Source: Natronincola peptidivorans (GTDB lineage Bacteria; Bacillota; Clostridia; Peptostreptococcales; Natronincolaceae). From it: a stretch of 64,000 bases of DNA. The position numbers and the translations under genes were made by a program. Below, one piece after another: positions 9,308 through 18,293 of the stretch (within the stretch, counting starts at the first letter, position 1; each line of letters starts with the position of its first letter). The stretch lies in contig NZ_FOHU01000002.1 of NCBI RefSeq assembly GCF_900111615.1, positions 186,001 through 250,000 on the forward strand, given 5' to 3'. The notes beneath the pieces were generated by a model. The model did not search any database, was not told where the DNA came from, and saw only the letters and a list, made by a program, of their open reading frames with translations.

Positions 9308-9601
9308 TTAATGCATAAGATCTACAGCCTCTACATAGAGCTCCGGGATAAAGAAAACCCTTCGCAGTTTTATCGGGATTACTTCCTTTTTAAAAGGAAT
9401 CTTTCTATTAACATAAAGCTTTATTTCATCTACCTCATACAGTAAAAAGCTTTCAGGATTTTTACTGGGCTTTCCCGCCGAAACCGTCGGGAGACTAGGG
9501 GCAATTCAACAATTTTTTAATTCCAGCATATCTATTGTTAAGCTGTGGATGGATTTTTTTTCTAAATAGTTTTTCACTTTATCTGTCAAGATAAATTTCA
9601 T
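9308..9601 (-). CDS. Probable CC/Se-motif (HesB-like) selenoprotein, in-frame TGA as Sec
   Basis: Read on the minus strand, a 97-residue frame begins at ATG 9601 (GGGAG eight bases upstream) and ends at TAA 9308-9310. It is broken only by TGA at 9506-9508, codon 32, directly after a Cys codon (LKNC-TGA-IAPSLPTV). Both sides read as one compact protein resembling the HesB-like family that NCBI calls CC/Se motif (seleno)protein, whose members have Cys-Cys or Cys-Sec here (from memory, not searched). Right after the TGA a hairpin with apical loop GGTTTC (9480-9485) fits a bacterial SECIS element. Expected role: a redox or metal-handling protein; function of the family is unknown. Alternative: a pseudogene with one nonsense codon, less likely given the motif and hairpin. 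Confidence 0.82.
9470..9508 (-). promoter_or_regulatory. SECIS-like hairpin next to the Sec TGA
   Basis: On the minus strand the TGA (9508-9506) is followed after 20 bases by the loop GGTTTC (9485-9480). Below the loop C9486-G9479 pairs, A9487/G9478 is a mismatch, and TCCCG (9492-9488) pairs with CGGGA (9477-9473). Spacing and the GGT at the start of the loop agree with SelB-binding SECIS elements such as that of fdhF (established knowledge). Confidence 0.75.
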
Positions 9602-9751
9602 CCTTATTACTCCCTTCTATACTGTTATAAGTAACTATTATACGTATATACATAGCTCTATTATATACTATAATTATACCAGAAAGAAGAGAAAACAATC
9701 ACTTAAAAGTTGCTGGAAATTCTTTTGAAATGTTTTTATATAAAAAAAGTT

Positions 9752-9780
9752 TTGTAAAAATACATTTTTTGTATTATAAT
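9752..9780 (+). promoter_or_regulatory. Promoter of the liv operon
   Basis: TTGTAA at 9752-9757, 17-base spacer, TATAAT at 9775-9780. Predicted start of transcription near 9787, giving a leader of about 180 bases before livJ. Confidence 0.7.
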
Positions 9781-9786
9781 AAGTAT

Positions 9787-9967
9787 TATTACTTTTACAT
9801 AGACATTTGTTCGTCGTTGAAAAACAGCTTTTGCCACATAAATTGGTACAAGGTCTCGTAAACCACAATAGTGTTGACTGAGTTCACCAGCCTTGGCTGG
9901 AGAGTTCATATAAAAAGATGCTTAAATTATTTAACATCTGACACAAAAACTAAAAGGGGGAATTTAT
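9787..9967 (+). promoter_or_regulatory. Long structured leader of livJ, class not recognised
   Basis: The roughly 180-base leader contains a perfect CCAGCC-TT-GGCTGG hairpin (about 9887-9900) and a second long hairpin in which AGATG...TTAAAT pairs with ATTTAA...CATCT (about 9917-9941). Neither is followed by a T-run. It matches no riboswitch I know. It may be an mRNA-stability or translational element for the abundant binding protein. Confidence 0.4.
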
Positions 9968-11158
9968 GTGAAGAAGTGGCTATCTATTTTAATGATAATG
10001 CTTTTAGTGTTATCACTAGGATTGACAGGATGCAGTAGTCCAGCAGAGGCACCAGCACCTGCTGAGGATGAGGAAGAAGTAGCACCAGTAGATGAAGATG
10101 TAATAAGAATTGGTGTGTTTCAACCTCTTACTGGGGCAAATGCCGCAGGGGGAGCATTAGAGGTAGAAGGTTCACGTTTAGCAAATGAATTATATCCAGA
10201 GGTATTAGGAAAGAAAATTGAGCTTGTTGTTGTTGACAACAGATCTGATGCTGTGGAAGCAGCAAGTGCTGTAGCTAGACTTATAGAAAGGGATAATGTT
10301 GTAGCCATTATCGGTAGCTGGGGAAGTACTTTCTCCATGGCAGCAGGAGACTTGGTTAGAGACAACCAAATACCAACAGTTGCTGCATCTGCTACAAACC
10401 CAATGGTAACATTGGATAATGATTACTATTTCAGAGTATGCTTCCTAGATCCATTCCAAGGAACTGTTATGGCAAACTATGCTTACAATGGTCTTGGAGC
10501 AAGAACTGCAGGTATCATTAGAGAGGTTTCTAATGACTATGCTGTTGGTTTAGCAAGATTCTTTGAGCAAGCATTTATTGAGCTAACCGGAGATGATAAC
10601 GCAATAGTTGAAATCTCTGACTACAACACAGGAGATCAAGATTTCTCATCTCAATTACTAAATGTAAGTGGAAAAAATCCTGATGTTATTTTTGCACCTG
10701 GAAACTTTACTGAGTCAGCATTAGTAATCCAGCAAGCAAGGAACTTAGGAATCGATATTCCATTTATCGGTGGAGATACTTGGGAAACACCTGAGTTTAT
10801 TGAAATCGGTGGCGATGCAGTAGAAGGAGCAGTATTCTCAACCTTCTTTACATCTGACGTAGCTATCACAAAGGAATCTGAAACATTCTTAACTGCTTAT
10901 AGAGAGCAATATGGTAAGGAGCCAGCTGCTGTTACAGCTCTTGGTTACGATGCATATATCTTAATCAGAGATGCTATCGAAAGAGCTGGAGAAGTAGACT
11001 CTAATAAAATCAGAGACGAAATTGCAAAAACACAAGGCTTTGAAGGGGCTGCCGGAGCCATCAACCTAGATGAAAATGGTGACCCAGTCAAGAGTGCCGT
11101 TATCAAGGTTGTTGAGAATGGTGAGTTTGTTTACCTAGATACCATTCAGCCTTTTTAG
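9968..11158 (+). CDS. livJ: Branched-chain amino acid ABC transporter, substrate-binding lipoprotein
   Basis: Extracellular binding protein of a LIV-type importer. GTG start with GGGGG upstream (the ATG two bases earlier is out of frame). A lipoprotein signal peptide ends in LGLTGC (Cys at about 22), followed by an Ala/Pro/Glu linker and a type I periplasmic-binding fold (IRIGVFQPLTG, IGSWGSTFS, SYNDYAVG-like segment, TALGYDAY). First gene of livJHMGF. A strong hairpin between livJ and livH should give excess binding protein over the membrane parts. Substrate is by family; related receptors bind amides or other amino acids. Confidence 0.92.
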   Translation: MKKWLSILMIMLLVLSLGLTGCSSPAEAPAPAEDEEEVAPVDEDVIRIGVFQPLTGANAAGGALEVEGSRLANELYPEVLGKKIELVVVDNRSDAVEAASAVARLIERDNVVAIIGSWGSTFSMAAGDLVRDNQIPTVAASATNPMVTLDNDYYFRVCFLDPFQGTVMANYAYNGLGARTAGIIREVSNDYAVGLARFFEQAFIELTGDDNAIVEISDYNTGDQDFSSQLLNVSGKNPDVIFAPGNFTESALVIQQARNLGIDIPFIGGDTWETPEFIEIGGDAVEGAVFSTFFTSDVAITKESETFLTAYREQYGKEPAAVTALGYDAYILIRDAIERAGEVDSNKIRDEIAKTQGFEGAAGAINLDENGDPVKSAVIKVVENGEFVYLDTIQPF

Positions 11159-11175
11159 AAAGATAATTTAAAAAT

Positions 11176-11210
11176 TTACGCTTCCCTCTCATTAGGAGGG
11201 AAGCGTAATT
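11176..11210 (+). terminator. Attenuating hairpin between livJ and livH
   Basis: TTACGCTTCCCTC pairs perfectly with GAGGGAAGCGTAA. The T-tract is weak, so it probably acts as a partial terminator or 3' mRNA stabiliser that raises livJ over livHMGF. Confidence 0.75.
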
Positions 11211-11275
11211 ATGTAATTGGCGACATGGAAAAAATAAGTAATGAGCAATGTAAATTCTAATTAGGTGGTGGACAT

Positions 11276-12169
11276 ATGAGTTTTGAACTGTTTTTACAAT
11301 ACCTAACAAATGGTATTTCCTTGGGCAGTTTATATGCACTTATTGCAATTGGTTACACCATGGTTTATGGAATACTAAGATTAATTAATTTTGCCCATGG
11401 GGAAATCTTTATGATGTCCCTGTATTTTGCATTTTATGGGGTAACTATGTTTAGTATGCCTTGGTATGTCTCCTTTGTTATGGCGATTATTTTTACAGCT
11501 GCATTGGGGATGCTGGTGGAAAGAGCTGCCTACAGGCCACTGAGAGATTCCCCTAGGATTACTGTTATGGTATCTGCCATAGGGGCTTCCTTTTTTATGC
11601 AAAATCTTGGAATCGTTATTTTTGGAGGCAGGCCAAAGGCTTTTCCTAACATCAGCCTTTTAACGGATGTTATAAAAATTGGAACCGTTACATTACAAAG
11701 ATTGACATTGATTATTCCTGTAGTAACAATTGTACTCTTATTTGGATTATTGCATTTAGTCAATAAAACTAAGACAGGAATGGCAATGCGAGCTGTATCA
11801 AAGGACCATGAGACAGCTAGATTGATGGGTGTGGATGTCAACAGAACCATTACCATTACCTTTGGAATAGGTTCTATATTAGCTGCTATTGGCGGTATTA
11901 TGTGGGGGTCAAGATTCCCTCAGATTCAACCAGTGATGGGACTTATGCCGGGATTAAAATGCTTTATTGCTGCTGTTATAGGCGGTATTGGCAATATTAC
12001 AGGAGCAGTAATAGGCGGTTTTATTCTAGGTATAGGAGAAATTATGATTATAGCATTTTTACCTGATCTTACAGGCTATCGTGATGCTTTTGCCTTTGTT
12101 TTGTTAATCGTAATACTACTGTTTAAACCTACAGGCATCATGGGCGAAAAAATATCGGAGAAGGTGTAG
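11276..12169 (+). CDS. livH: Branched-chain amino acid ABC transporter permease LivH
   Basis: Integral membrane permease, 297 residues with about eight hydrophobic helices. The N-terminus NGISLGSLYALIAIGYTMVYG and the phrase LINFAHGEIFM are diagnostic of LivH; the cytoplasmic loop around GIGSILAAIGGIMWG and the GIGNITGAVIGG segment near residue 240 are also typical. RBS AGGTGGTGG. Three bases separate it from livM, so it is translated in the same operon. Confidence 0.95.
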   Translation: MSFELFLQYLTNGISLGSLYALIAIGYTMVYGILRLINFAHGEIFMMSLYFAFYGVTMFSMPWYVSFVMAIIFTAALGMLVERAAYRPLRDSPRITVMVSAIGASFFMQNLGIVIFGGRPKAFPNISLLTDVIKIGTVTLQRLTLIIPVVTIVLLFGLLHLVNKTKTGMAMRAVSKDHETARLMGVDVNRTITITFGIGSILAAIGGIMWGSRFPQIQPVMGLMPGLKCFIAAVIGGIGNITGAVIGGFILGIGEIMIIAFLPDLTGYRDAFAFVLLIVILLFKPTGIMGEKISEKV

Positions 12170-12172
12170 ACT

Positions 12173-13228
12173 ATGAAGAGAAGAGATATAATTTTAACCA
12201 TCATATCCATTGTTGTGTTGTTCTTATTTGTTTTATATGCCAATAACAATTTTAATCCATATCAAAATAGAATCTTAAACCTATGTGCAATCTATGTTGT
12301 ACTAGGACTAAGCATGAACTTAATCAATGGCTTTACAGGATTGTTTTCCTTAGGACATGCTGGGTTTATGGCAGTAGGTGCCTATACCACTGCTCTGCTT
12401 ACTATGTCAGAGTCAGCTAAGATGCGAACCTTCTTCTTGGAACCCATGATGTCTCCACTGGACAAGATTACTTTACCGTTTTTTATTGCATTACTATTGG
12501 GGGGGCTGCTGTCTGCCTTCATAGCTTTTTTAATCGGTGCTCCTACATTGAGACTTAGAGGAGACTATCTAGCTATTGCTACATTAGGCTTTTCAGAGAT
12601 CATTAGAATTATATTTACCAATACCCAAACCATTACAAACGGGGCCTTAGGATTAAAATCTATTCCAAATAACACCAATCTCTGGTGGAGCTACGGCACC
12701 ATGCTCTTTACCTTATTGGTGATGATTGCCTTAATTAACAGCAGCTATGGAAAGGCCTTTAAGGCTATAAGAGAGGATGAAGTAGCTGCAGAAAGCATGG
12801 GGGTTAACTTATTTAAGCATAAAGTCATGGCCTTTGTGATAGGTGCTTTCTTTGCCGGCATTGGGGGAGGACTATTAGGCAATCTATTGGGTGCTATTAA
12901 CCCAATGATGTTCCGATTTATCCTTACCTTTAATGTATTATTGATTATAGTTATGGGAGGAATGGGAAGCATCACAGGAACAGTGCTGTCTGCCTTTGTT
13001 GTTACCTCTGGCCTGGAATATTTAAGGGTTTTAGATGAATCCATTAACCTTGGTTTTGTTCAGATAGAAGGAATTCCTGGTTTAAGAATGGTTGTGTTTT
13101 CAGCATTATTGATGATTGTAGTTATTTTCTTTAGAAATGGACTAATGGGTACCAATGAATTCAGTTGGGATAAACTCTTCAATCTCTTTAAAAGAAGACC
13201 CTTTAGTAAGAAGGGGGTAGGACAATAA
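12173..13228 (+). CDS. livM: Branched-chain amino acid ABC transporter permease LivM
   Basis: Second permease subunit, 351 residues, many membrane helices. Typical LivM segments: LSMNLINGFTGLFSLGHAGFMAVGAY (first half shown to about residue 65), the coupling region EDEVAAESMGVN (about 200) and GGMGSITG (about 262). It forms the membrane heterodimer with LivH. Its stop codon overlaps the livG start by one base. Confidence 0.95.
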   Translation: MKRRDIILTIISIVVLFLFVLYANNNFNPYQNRILNLCAIYVVLGLSMNLINGFTGLFSLGHAGFMAVGAYTTALLTMSESAKMRTFFLEPMMSPLDKITLPFFIALLLGGLLSAFIAFLIGAPTLRLRGDYLAIATLGFSEIIRIIFTNTQTITNGALGLKSIPNNTNLWWSYGTMLFTLLVMIALINSSYGKAFKAIREDEVAAESMGVNLFKHKVMAFVIGAFFAGIGGGLLGNLLGAINPMMFRFILTFNVLLIIVMGGMGSITGTVLSAFVVTSGLEYLRVLDESINLGFVQIEGIPGLRMVVFSALLMIVVIFFRNGLMGTNEFSWDKLFNLFKRRPFSKKGVGQ

Positions 13229-14034
13229 TGACAGTATTAAAGACAGATCATATGACCATGCGGTTTGGCGGACTTACAGCTGTAAAGGAACTAAATCTAG
13301 AAATTAACCAGGGGGAAATTGTTGCCCTTATAGGACCCAATGGCGCTGGGAAAACAACCGCCTTCAACATGATTACTGGTGTATATCGACCAACAGAGGG
13401 TAGTATATACTTTGAAGAAAAAGAAATTACAGGGTTAAAGCCCCATGAGATCACAAAAAGGGGAATGGCAAGAACCTTTCAAAATATTCGTTTGTTTAAA
13501 GAGCTAAGTGTGTTAGATAATGTATTTATAGCAAACCATCTTCATTTAAAGTCTAACTTCTTTCAAGCGGTGCTGGGAAAGCTGCAGCCAAACTTTCTAG
13601 ATAAAGTGATTGGCGAAAGAAGGTATAAAAAAGAAGAAAAAGAGATATTAGAAAAATGCTATATGCTGTTGGAGAAGGTAGGACTACTGGATTTAAAGGA
13701 TGAAAAGGCTCATAGTCTTCCCTATGGTCTCCAAAGAAAGCTGGAAATAGCCAGAGCCTTGGCTACAGAGCCAAAGTTATTATTATTGGATGAACCGGCG
13801 GCTGGGATGAACCCAAAAGAAACCCACGATTTAACAGGCTTTATTAGACAGATTAGAGATGATTTTGATCTAACAGTATTTTTGATAGAGCATCATATGC
13901 AGGTAGTTATGGATATATCCGATAGAATTTATGTTTTAGATTATGGTATCAATATTGCTCAGGGGAACCCCTATGAGATTCAGAACAATCAAAGAGTAAT
14001 TGAAGCTTATCTGGGGGTGACAGAAGATGCTTAA
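13228..14034 (+). CDS. livG: Branched-chain amino acid ABC transporter ATPase LivG
   Basis: Cytoplasmic ATPase with Walker A GPNGAGKTT (about residues 37-45), a LivG-specific insertion around residues 100-150, a signature region SLPYGLQRKLEIARAL (degenerate LSGGQ, normal for LivG), Walker B LLLLDEPAAGMNP and the H-loop His in LIEHHM. Its end overlaps livF by eight bases, indicating translational coupling. Confidence 0.96.
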   Translation: MTVLKTDHMTMRFGGLTAVKELNLEINQGEIVALIGPNGAGKTTAFNMITGVYRPTEGSIYFEEKEITGLKPHEITKRGMARTFQNIRLFKELSVLDNVFIANHLHLKSNFFQAVLGKLQPNFLDKVIGERRYKKEEKEILEKCYMLLEKVGLLDLKDEKAHSLPYGLQRKLEIARALATEPKLLLLDEPAAGMNPKETHDLTGFIRQIRDDFDLTVFLIEHHMQVVMDISDRIYVLDYGINIAQGNPYEIQNNQRVIEAYLGVTEDA

Positions 14035-14743
14035 AATAGATAATTTAAAGGTAGCCTATGGTGGTATCCAAGCATTAAAGGGGATAAGCCTTGAAGTAGA
14101 AGAGGGAAAAATCGTTGCCCTAATTGGTGCCAACGGAGCAGGAAAAAGTACCACACTACGTTCTATTGTTGGGTTGGTAAAGCCTGAAGGCGGAACCATA
14201 ACCTATCATGGAGAGGATTTATCCAAGGTAGATACAAAGGATATTGTGAAAAAAGGGATTACTTTGGTACCAGAGGGTAGAAGGGTTTTCGGAAACCTAA
14301 CGGTAGTGGAGAACTTAAAAATAGGTGCTTTTTATAGAAATGATAAAAAAGCCATAAAAGAAGATTTAGAATGGGTCTATTCGTTATTTCCACGTCTTCA
14401 GGAAAGGACCTGGCAGCAGGCAGGAACCCTTTCAGGAGGAGAACAGCAAATGCTGGCGGTTGGAAGAGCCTTGATGTCAAGACCAAAGCTTTTGATGATG
14501 GATGAACCATCCTTGGGCTTAGCTCCATTGATTACAAAGGAAATCTTTAAGATTATTGAAGAAATCTATAAGCAGGGTGTTACGATCCTACTGATTGAGC
14601 AAAATGCCAACCTATCCTTAAAGATAGCAGACAAAGCCTATGTTATGGAGACTGGAAAAATTACACTGCAGGGCAGTGGAAAAGAATTATTAACCAATGA
14701 TGAAGTAAAAAAAGCATATCTTGGTGAAAGTGTCCATGGTTAA
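14027..14743 (+). CDS. livF: Branched-chain amino acid ABC transporter ATPase LivF
   Basis: Second ATPase of the LIV importer, 238 residues. Walker A GANGAGKST (about 37-45), signature LSGGEQQMLAVGRALM, Walker B LLMMDEPSLGLAP and H-loop region LLIEQNAN (Gln/Asn after the Glu, the usual LivF pattern). Last gene of the operon, followed by a terminator. Confidence 0.96.
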   Translation: MLKIDNLKVAYGGIQALKGISLEVEEGKIVALIGANGAGKSTTLRSIVGLVKPEGGTITYHGEDLSKVDTKDIVKKGITLVPEGRRVFGNLTVVENLKIGAFYRNDKKAIKEDLEWVYSLFPRLQERTWQQAGTLSGGEQQMLAVGRALMSRPKLLMMDEPSLGLAPLITKEIFKIIEEIYKQGVTILLIEQNANLSLKIADKAYVMETGKITLQGSGKELLTNDEVKKAYLGESVHG

Positions 14744-14796
14744 CAATAAATCTATAGGCTCAAGCTATTGAAAAAATTCTATCTTTTTTGTTGCTT

Positions 14797-14850
14797 TAAA
14801 AACCCAGCAACCCTACGTATTTTATATACGTTAAGGCGGCTGGGTTTTTT
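14797..14850. terminator. Terminator after livF, two-stem type
   Basis: Outer stem AAACCCAGC/GCTGGGTTT, inner stem ACGTAT/ATACGT, then six T. It lies between the convergent livF and aminotransferase genes; A-runs on the left allow function on both strands. Its architecture recurs at 31958-32013. Confidence 0.85.
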
Positions 14851-14865
14851 AGGTTATTCTATAGT

Positions 14866-15711
14866 CTAAAGCTTTTTATGTGTATGGATATAGTCTTCTA
14901 TTACATCATCATAAGCCTTCATGATGCTCTTAATAATAGGATTTTCTGCTGAAGCATATTCAGTATAATCGACTCTGAATATAGGCAGCACCTTTGGAGA
15001 GGTGCCTGTCATAAAAACACCATCAGCTTTTTTTAATAAATCAATAGAAATAGGGGCCTCCTCTATAGGAAAAGACATTTTCCTACATAGATCAAGTATG
15101 CGTTTCCTGGTAACGCCCTTAAGCACCTTCTCAGAGGGAGCGGTGTAGAGCTTGTTTCCCTTCACCACAAAAATATTAGAGCGGCTCCCTTCAGTAATCT
15201 GCTGATGCTGATCCACTAAAATAGCCTCAAAGGCATGGGCTTTTTTTATCTCCTCTTGAATCTGCTGTCGAAAGCTTTTTGCCACTACCTTAGCATTAGG
15301 AGTTTCTCTCTCTCCAGCATAGAGGATGGCATCAACACCAATCCTGTACTGTTCCTCTGTAGGATAATTACTTTCTATAAAAAATACAAAGGTATTGGGG
15401 CTTATGGAATCCAGACTGTTGACAATCACCTTCATATTATAATCATAACAACCGTTTATTTCAATCAACTGATGGATCTCTTTTTCTATATTTTTTTCAT
15501 CTATAGTATAATCAAAGCCCAATAGATGAAAGGATTTATTTAGTCTTTCCATATGCTCTTCTAAAAACAGGGGAACACCATCGATGATACGAATTACTTC
15601 ATAGACTGAAGTGGTCTTCGTTATTGCTTCAGGATTAAACTCCTCTGCAGCAATCATTTTACCATTCATTAAGAAAAAATCTCGATGAACCTCCTTATAG
15701 TTTGTTTTCAT
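14866..15711 (-). CDS. Class IV aminotransferase (branched-chain, D-amino acid or ADC-lyase type)
   Basis: PLP enzyme of fold type IV, 281 aa. The likely Schiff-base Lys lies in KVVAKSFRQ (about residue 150), and the cofactor phosphate loop is ITEGSRSNIFVV (about 183-194); EVIRIIDGVPLFLEEHM near the N-terminus is also characteristic. Substrate cannot be settled: D-amino acid transaminase, branched-chain transaminase and aminodeoxychorismate lyase share this fold. The position beside livJHMGF and ilvD favours a branched-chain or related amino acid role (inference). GGAGG lies seven bases before the start. Confidence 0.8.
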   Translation of the reverse strand: MKTNYKEVHRDFFLMNGKMIAAEEFNPEAITKTTSVYEVIRIIDGVPLFLEEHMERLNKSFHLLGFDYTIDEKNIEKEIHQLIEINGCYDYNMKVIVNSLDSISPNTFVFFIESNYPTEEQYRIGVDAILYAGERETPNAKVVAKSFRQQIQEEIKKAHAFEAILVDQHQQITEGSRSNIFVVKGNKLYTAPSEKVLKGVTRKRILDLCRKMSFPIEEAPISIDLLKKADGVFMTGTSPKVLPIFRVDYTEYASAENPIIKSIMKAYDDVIEDYIHTHKKL

Positions 15712-15776
15712 TCTGCCACCTCCGTTTTATTAAGATTATTGTATCACCATAAATACAAACTGAAAAGCAAAAAGAT

Positions 15777-15804
15777 TAAACTTTTCCAACAAAGGAGCCG
15801 ATAT
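15777..15804 (+). promoter_or_regulatory. Sigma-D (flagellar sigma-28) promoter of flaG-fliD-fliS
   Basis: TAAA at 15777-15780, 16-base spacer, GCCGATAT at 15797-15804: a textbook match to the sigma-D consensus. It would drive the filament-cap and chaperone operon. Confidence 0.88.
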
Positions 15805-15843
15805 AGTTATTAGAAGAATATGTATATTTAGGAGGGAGCCTAA

Positions 15844-16203
15844 ATGAGGTTAGAAGGGGTTAGTAATAGGATAGAAACAAGTGCTTTAGATAAAAGCATC
15901 CATCAGCAGGGAGGCTCTGACATAAAGAAAAATAATGGACAAGAGATGATTCAACAAGAGGATCAAAAACAAAATTACAACGAGGAGCAGCTGGTAAAGG
16001 CTGTGGGGAAAGCAAATGAAAGCTTTAAAATCTTTAATAGGAAGTTTGACATTTCCGTCCACGAGGCAACAAATCATGTGATGGTAAAGGTAATTGATTC
16101 TTCCAATGATGAGGTAATCAGGGAGGTGCCACCGGAAAAGGTATTGGATATGGTGGCCTATATGATGGAGGTTGCTGGATTAATGGTGGATCAAAAAGTA
16201 TAG
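15844..16203 (+). CDS. flaG: Flagellar protein FlaG
   Basis: 119 aa. The N-terminal half is polar and probably disordered; the C-terminal FlaG domain (about residues 55-118) contains KFDISVHEATNHVMVKVID and EVIREVPPEKVLDM. FlaG proteins influence filament length and sit beside fliD. First gene of the sigma-D operon flaG-fliD-fliS-FlgN-like. Confidence 0.92.
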   Translation: MRLEGVSNRIETSALDKSIHQQGGSDIKKNNGQEMIQQEDQKQNYNEEQLVKAVGKANESFKIFNRKFDISVHEATNHVMVKVIDSSNDEVIREVPPEKVLDMVAYMMEVAGLMVDQKV

Positions 16204-16242
16204 ACAATAAGAAGGAAGATAGATGTAGGAAGGAGTGAGAGT

Positions 16243-17889
16243 ATGAGAATAGGCGGTATTGCTTCTGGCATGGATACGGAGCAAATGGTCCGTGATTTGA
16301 TGCGGGCAGAAAGAATGCGAATAGACAGGTTTTTTCAACAGGAGCAACGATTAAAATGGCGGCAGGAAGCCTTTAACGATATCAATCGGACGATGGCAAA
16401 TTTTATTTTAGATTCCCGTAAGGCCTTTGGACAAACCCTTACCAGCAGCACGGGAACCATGATGGCTGCCAGTACAAGCAGCTTTGATTGGGTGAAAAGT
16501 GCTGTATCCAGCAATGAATCTGTAGTAAAGTCTACAGCCAATGCCAATGCCATGACAGGGGTACATACACTAGAGGTAGAGCAACTGGCTGAGACCGCCA
16601 ATGTTACCAGTGGTGATTTAGGAGAGCTTTTAAACAATGATGGCACCTTTAAGGAAGATGCTCATGGAAGCTTTACAATCAAAACCGACAGTGGACAAGC
16701 AGAATTTACAATTGGAAATGGTAATGGAGAAATAAAGACTATTAATGATCTTGTAAGAGCCATCAACAATGCAACAGAAAAGGTATTTACCCAAGAGGTT
16801 TCCCTAGGACTAAGGGCTGCCTATGATGCAGACCTTGGGAAAATGATGATTAGTACAAGGGAGACAGGTGAAGAGAAGAGCATACAGGTAATTCCTGGAC
16901 CAGGTGCAACAGTGGCAAACAAAATATTTGAGGAAAATGCTGCTATTTTTAATGATCCAGATGTAGATGGTGTCAAAGGTCAAAATGCTATAATTTTCTT
17001 TAATGATAGTAATCGTGAAAATCCAATAGAAAAACCCAACAACAACTTCTCCATTTTTGGTATCAATCTCCAGCTTCAGGCAGAAAGCACAGAACCCATA
17101 ACTATAAGGGTAGACAATGATGTAGACAGCATTGTTGATAAGATTAAATCCTTTGTAGAGGAGTACAACAATCTACTGGATGAAATTAACGGCCAATTGG
17201 GACAGAAGCATTATAGAGATTTCTTGCCTCTAACAGATGAACAAAAAGAGGCTATGTCAGAAAAGGACATTGAGCTTTGGGAGGAAAAGGCAAAAAGTGG
17301 GCTATTGAGAAATGATGCCACTTTGAATAGAACATTGCAAACCATGAGAAGCAGCCTATACGAAATAGTAGAAAATGTTTCTGGCAGCTATAATCATATA
17401 ACACAAATAGGCATCACCACAGGTACTTATCAAGAGGGTGGTAAACTGGTAATAGATGAGCAGAAGCTAAGGAAGGCCATTAACAATGATGCTGATGGTG
17501 TTATAGATCTGATGTTTAAAGCTTCTCCCAGTAACCTTGAAGGGCAAGAAAAGCTAAAGAACTCAGGATTAGTACAAAGGGTGTATGACGGTCTTGTGGA
17601 TGGAATGCAGGAGGTTATCCGGCAGTCAGGTCCTGGTGAGGATGCCGCCATCCTAAGAAATGTAAAATCTAATATTTTAATAGACTTTGTTACGAAGCAA
17701 TCCTCTAGAAGTGTCTTGGATCGGGATTTAAGCAGCATCAACAATAGAATCGCTAGGGAAGAGATGCTCCTAGCAAGAAGAGAGGACCGCTACTGGCAGC
17801 AGTTTACAGCTATGGAGAAGGCTTTATCAGAAATGCAAAATCAAAGCTCTTGGCTGATGCAACAGATGGGGATGGGACAACAATTCTAA
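16243..17889 (+). CDS. fliD: Flagellar filament cap protein FliD
   Basis: Hook-associated protein 2, which caps the filament and promotes flagellin folding outside the cell. The N-terminal domain begins RIGGIASGMDTEQMV, typical of FliD; the C-terminal domain contains VTKQSSRSVLDRDLSSINNR-like coiled coil and ends MEKALSEMQNQSSWLMQQM, the decamer-forming helix. 548 residues, normal length. Exported by the flagellar type III system, so no signal peptide. 40 bp after flaG. Confidence 0.95.
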   Translation: MRIGGIASGMDTEQMVRDLMRAERMRIDRFFQQEQRLKWRQEAFNDINRTMANFILDSRKAFGQTLTSSTGTMMAASTSSFDWVKSAVSSNESVVKSTANANAMTGVHTLEVEQLAETANVTSGDLGELLNNDGTFKEDAHGSFTIKTDSGQAEFTIGNGNGEIKTINDLVRAINNATEKVFTQEVSLGLRAAYDADLGKMMISTRETGEEKSIQVIPGPGATVANKIFEENAAIFNDPDVDGVKGQNAIIFFNDSNRENPIEKPNNNFSIFGINLQLQAESTEPITIRVDNDVDSIVDKIKSFVEEYNNLLDEINGQLGQKHYRDFLPLTDEQKEAMSEKDIELWEEKAKSGLLRNDATLNRTLQTMRSSLYEIVENVSGSYNHITQIGITTGTYQEGGKLVIDEQKLRKAINNDADGVIDLMFKASPSNLEGQEKLKNSGLVQRVYDGLVDGMQEVIRQSGPGEDAAILRNVKSNILIDFVTKQSSRSVLDRDLSSINNRIAREEMLLARREDRYWQQFTAMEKALSEMQNQSSWLMQQMGMGQQF

Positions 17890-17904
17890 TAGGAGGTAAT
17901 ATAG

Positions 17905-18285
17905 ATGGCTATGCAGAACCCATATAATCAATACAAAGAGAATAATGTTATGACTGCTTCTCCTGAAAATTTAACATTATTGTTATATAATGGTGCTTTA
18001 AAATTTATTTATCAGGGGAAAATGAATATAGAACAAGACAATATACAAAAATCCCATGCAGCAATTGTAAGGGCCCAAGACATCATTTATGAGCTCAATG
18101 ATACACTGGATATGCAGTACGATATATCTCAAAACCTCAGAGCTCTATACACCTACATATTAGAGAAGCTGCTGGACGGTAATATTAACAAGGATATTGC
18201 CGCACTAGATGAAGCAGCAGCTATGGTTACAGAGCTAAGAGATACCTGGAAGGAAGCAATGAAGCTGGCAAAAACTAGAAAATAG
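17905..18285 (+). CDS. fliS: Flagellin export chaperone FliS
   Basis: 126 aa helical bundle that binds the flagellin C-terminus and prevents early polymerisation. Starts with NPYNQYKENNVMTASPENLTLLLYNGALKF (the first part is the family signature) and keeps the conserved LRALYTYI region. 15 bp after fliD. A second, more diverged FliS-like gene lies after the flagellin gene. Confidence 0.95.
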   Translation: MAMQNPYNQYKENNVMTASPENLTLLLYNGALKFIYQGKMNIEQDNIQKSHAAIVRAQDIIYELNDTLDMQYDISQNLRALYTYILEKLLDGNINKDIAALDEAAAMVTELRDTWKEAMKLAKTRK

Positions 18286-18293
18286 GTGGTAAA

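Noticed and set aside
9230-9445. Plus-strand 71-codon ORF after ilvD
   Set aside because: It runs through the ilvD terminator and is antisense to the selenoprotein frame; it has no ribosome site.
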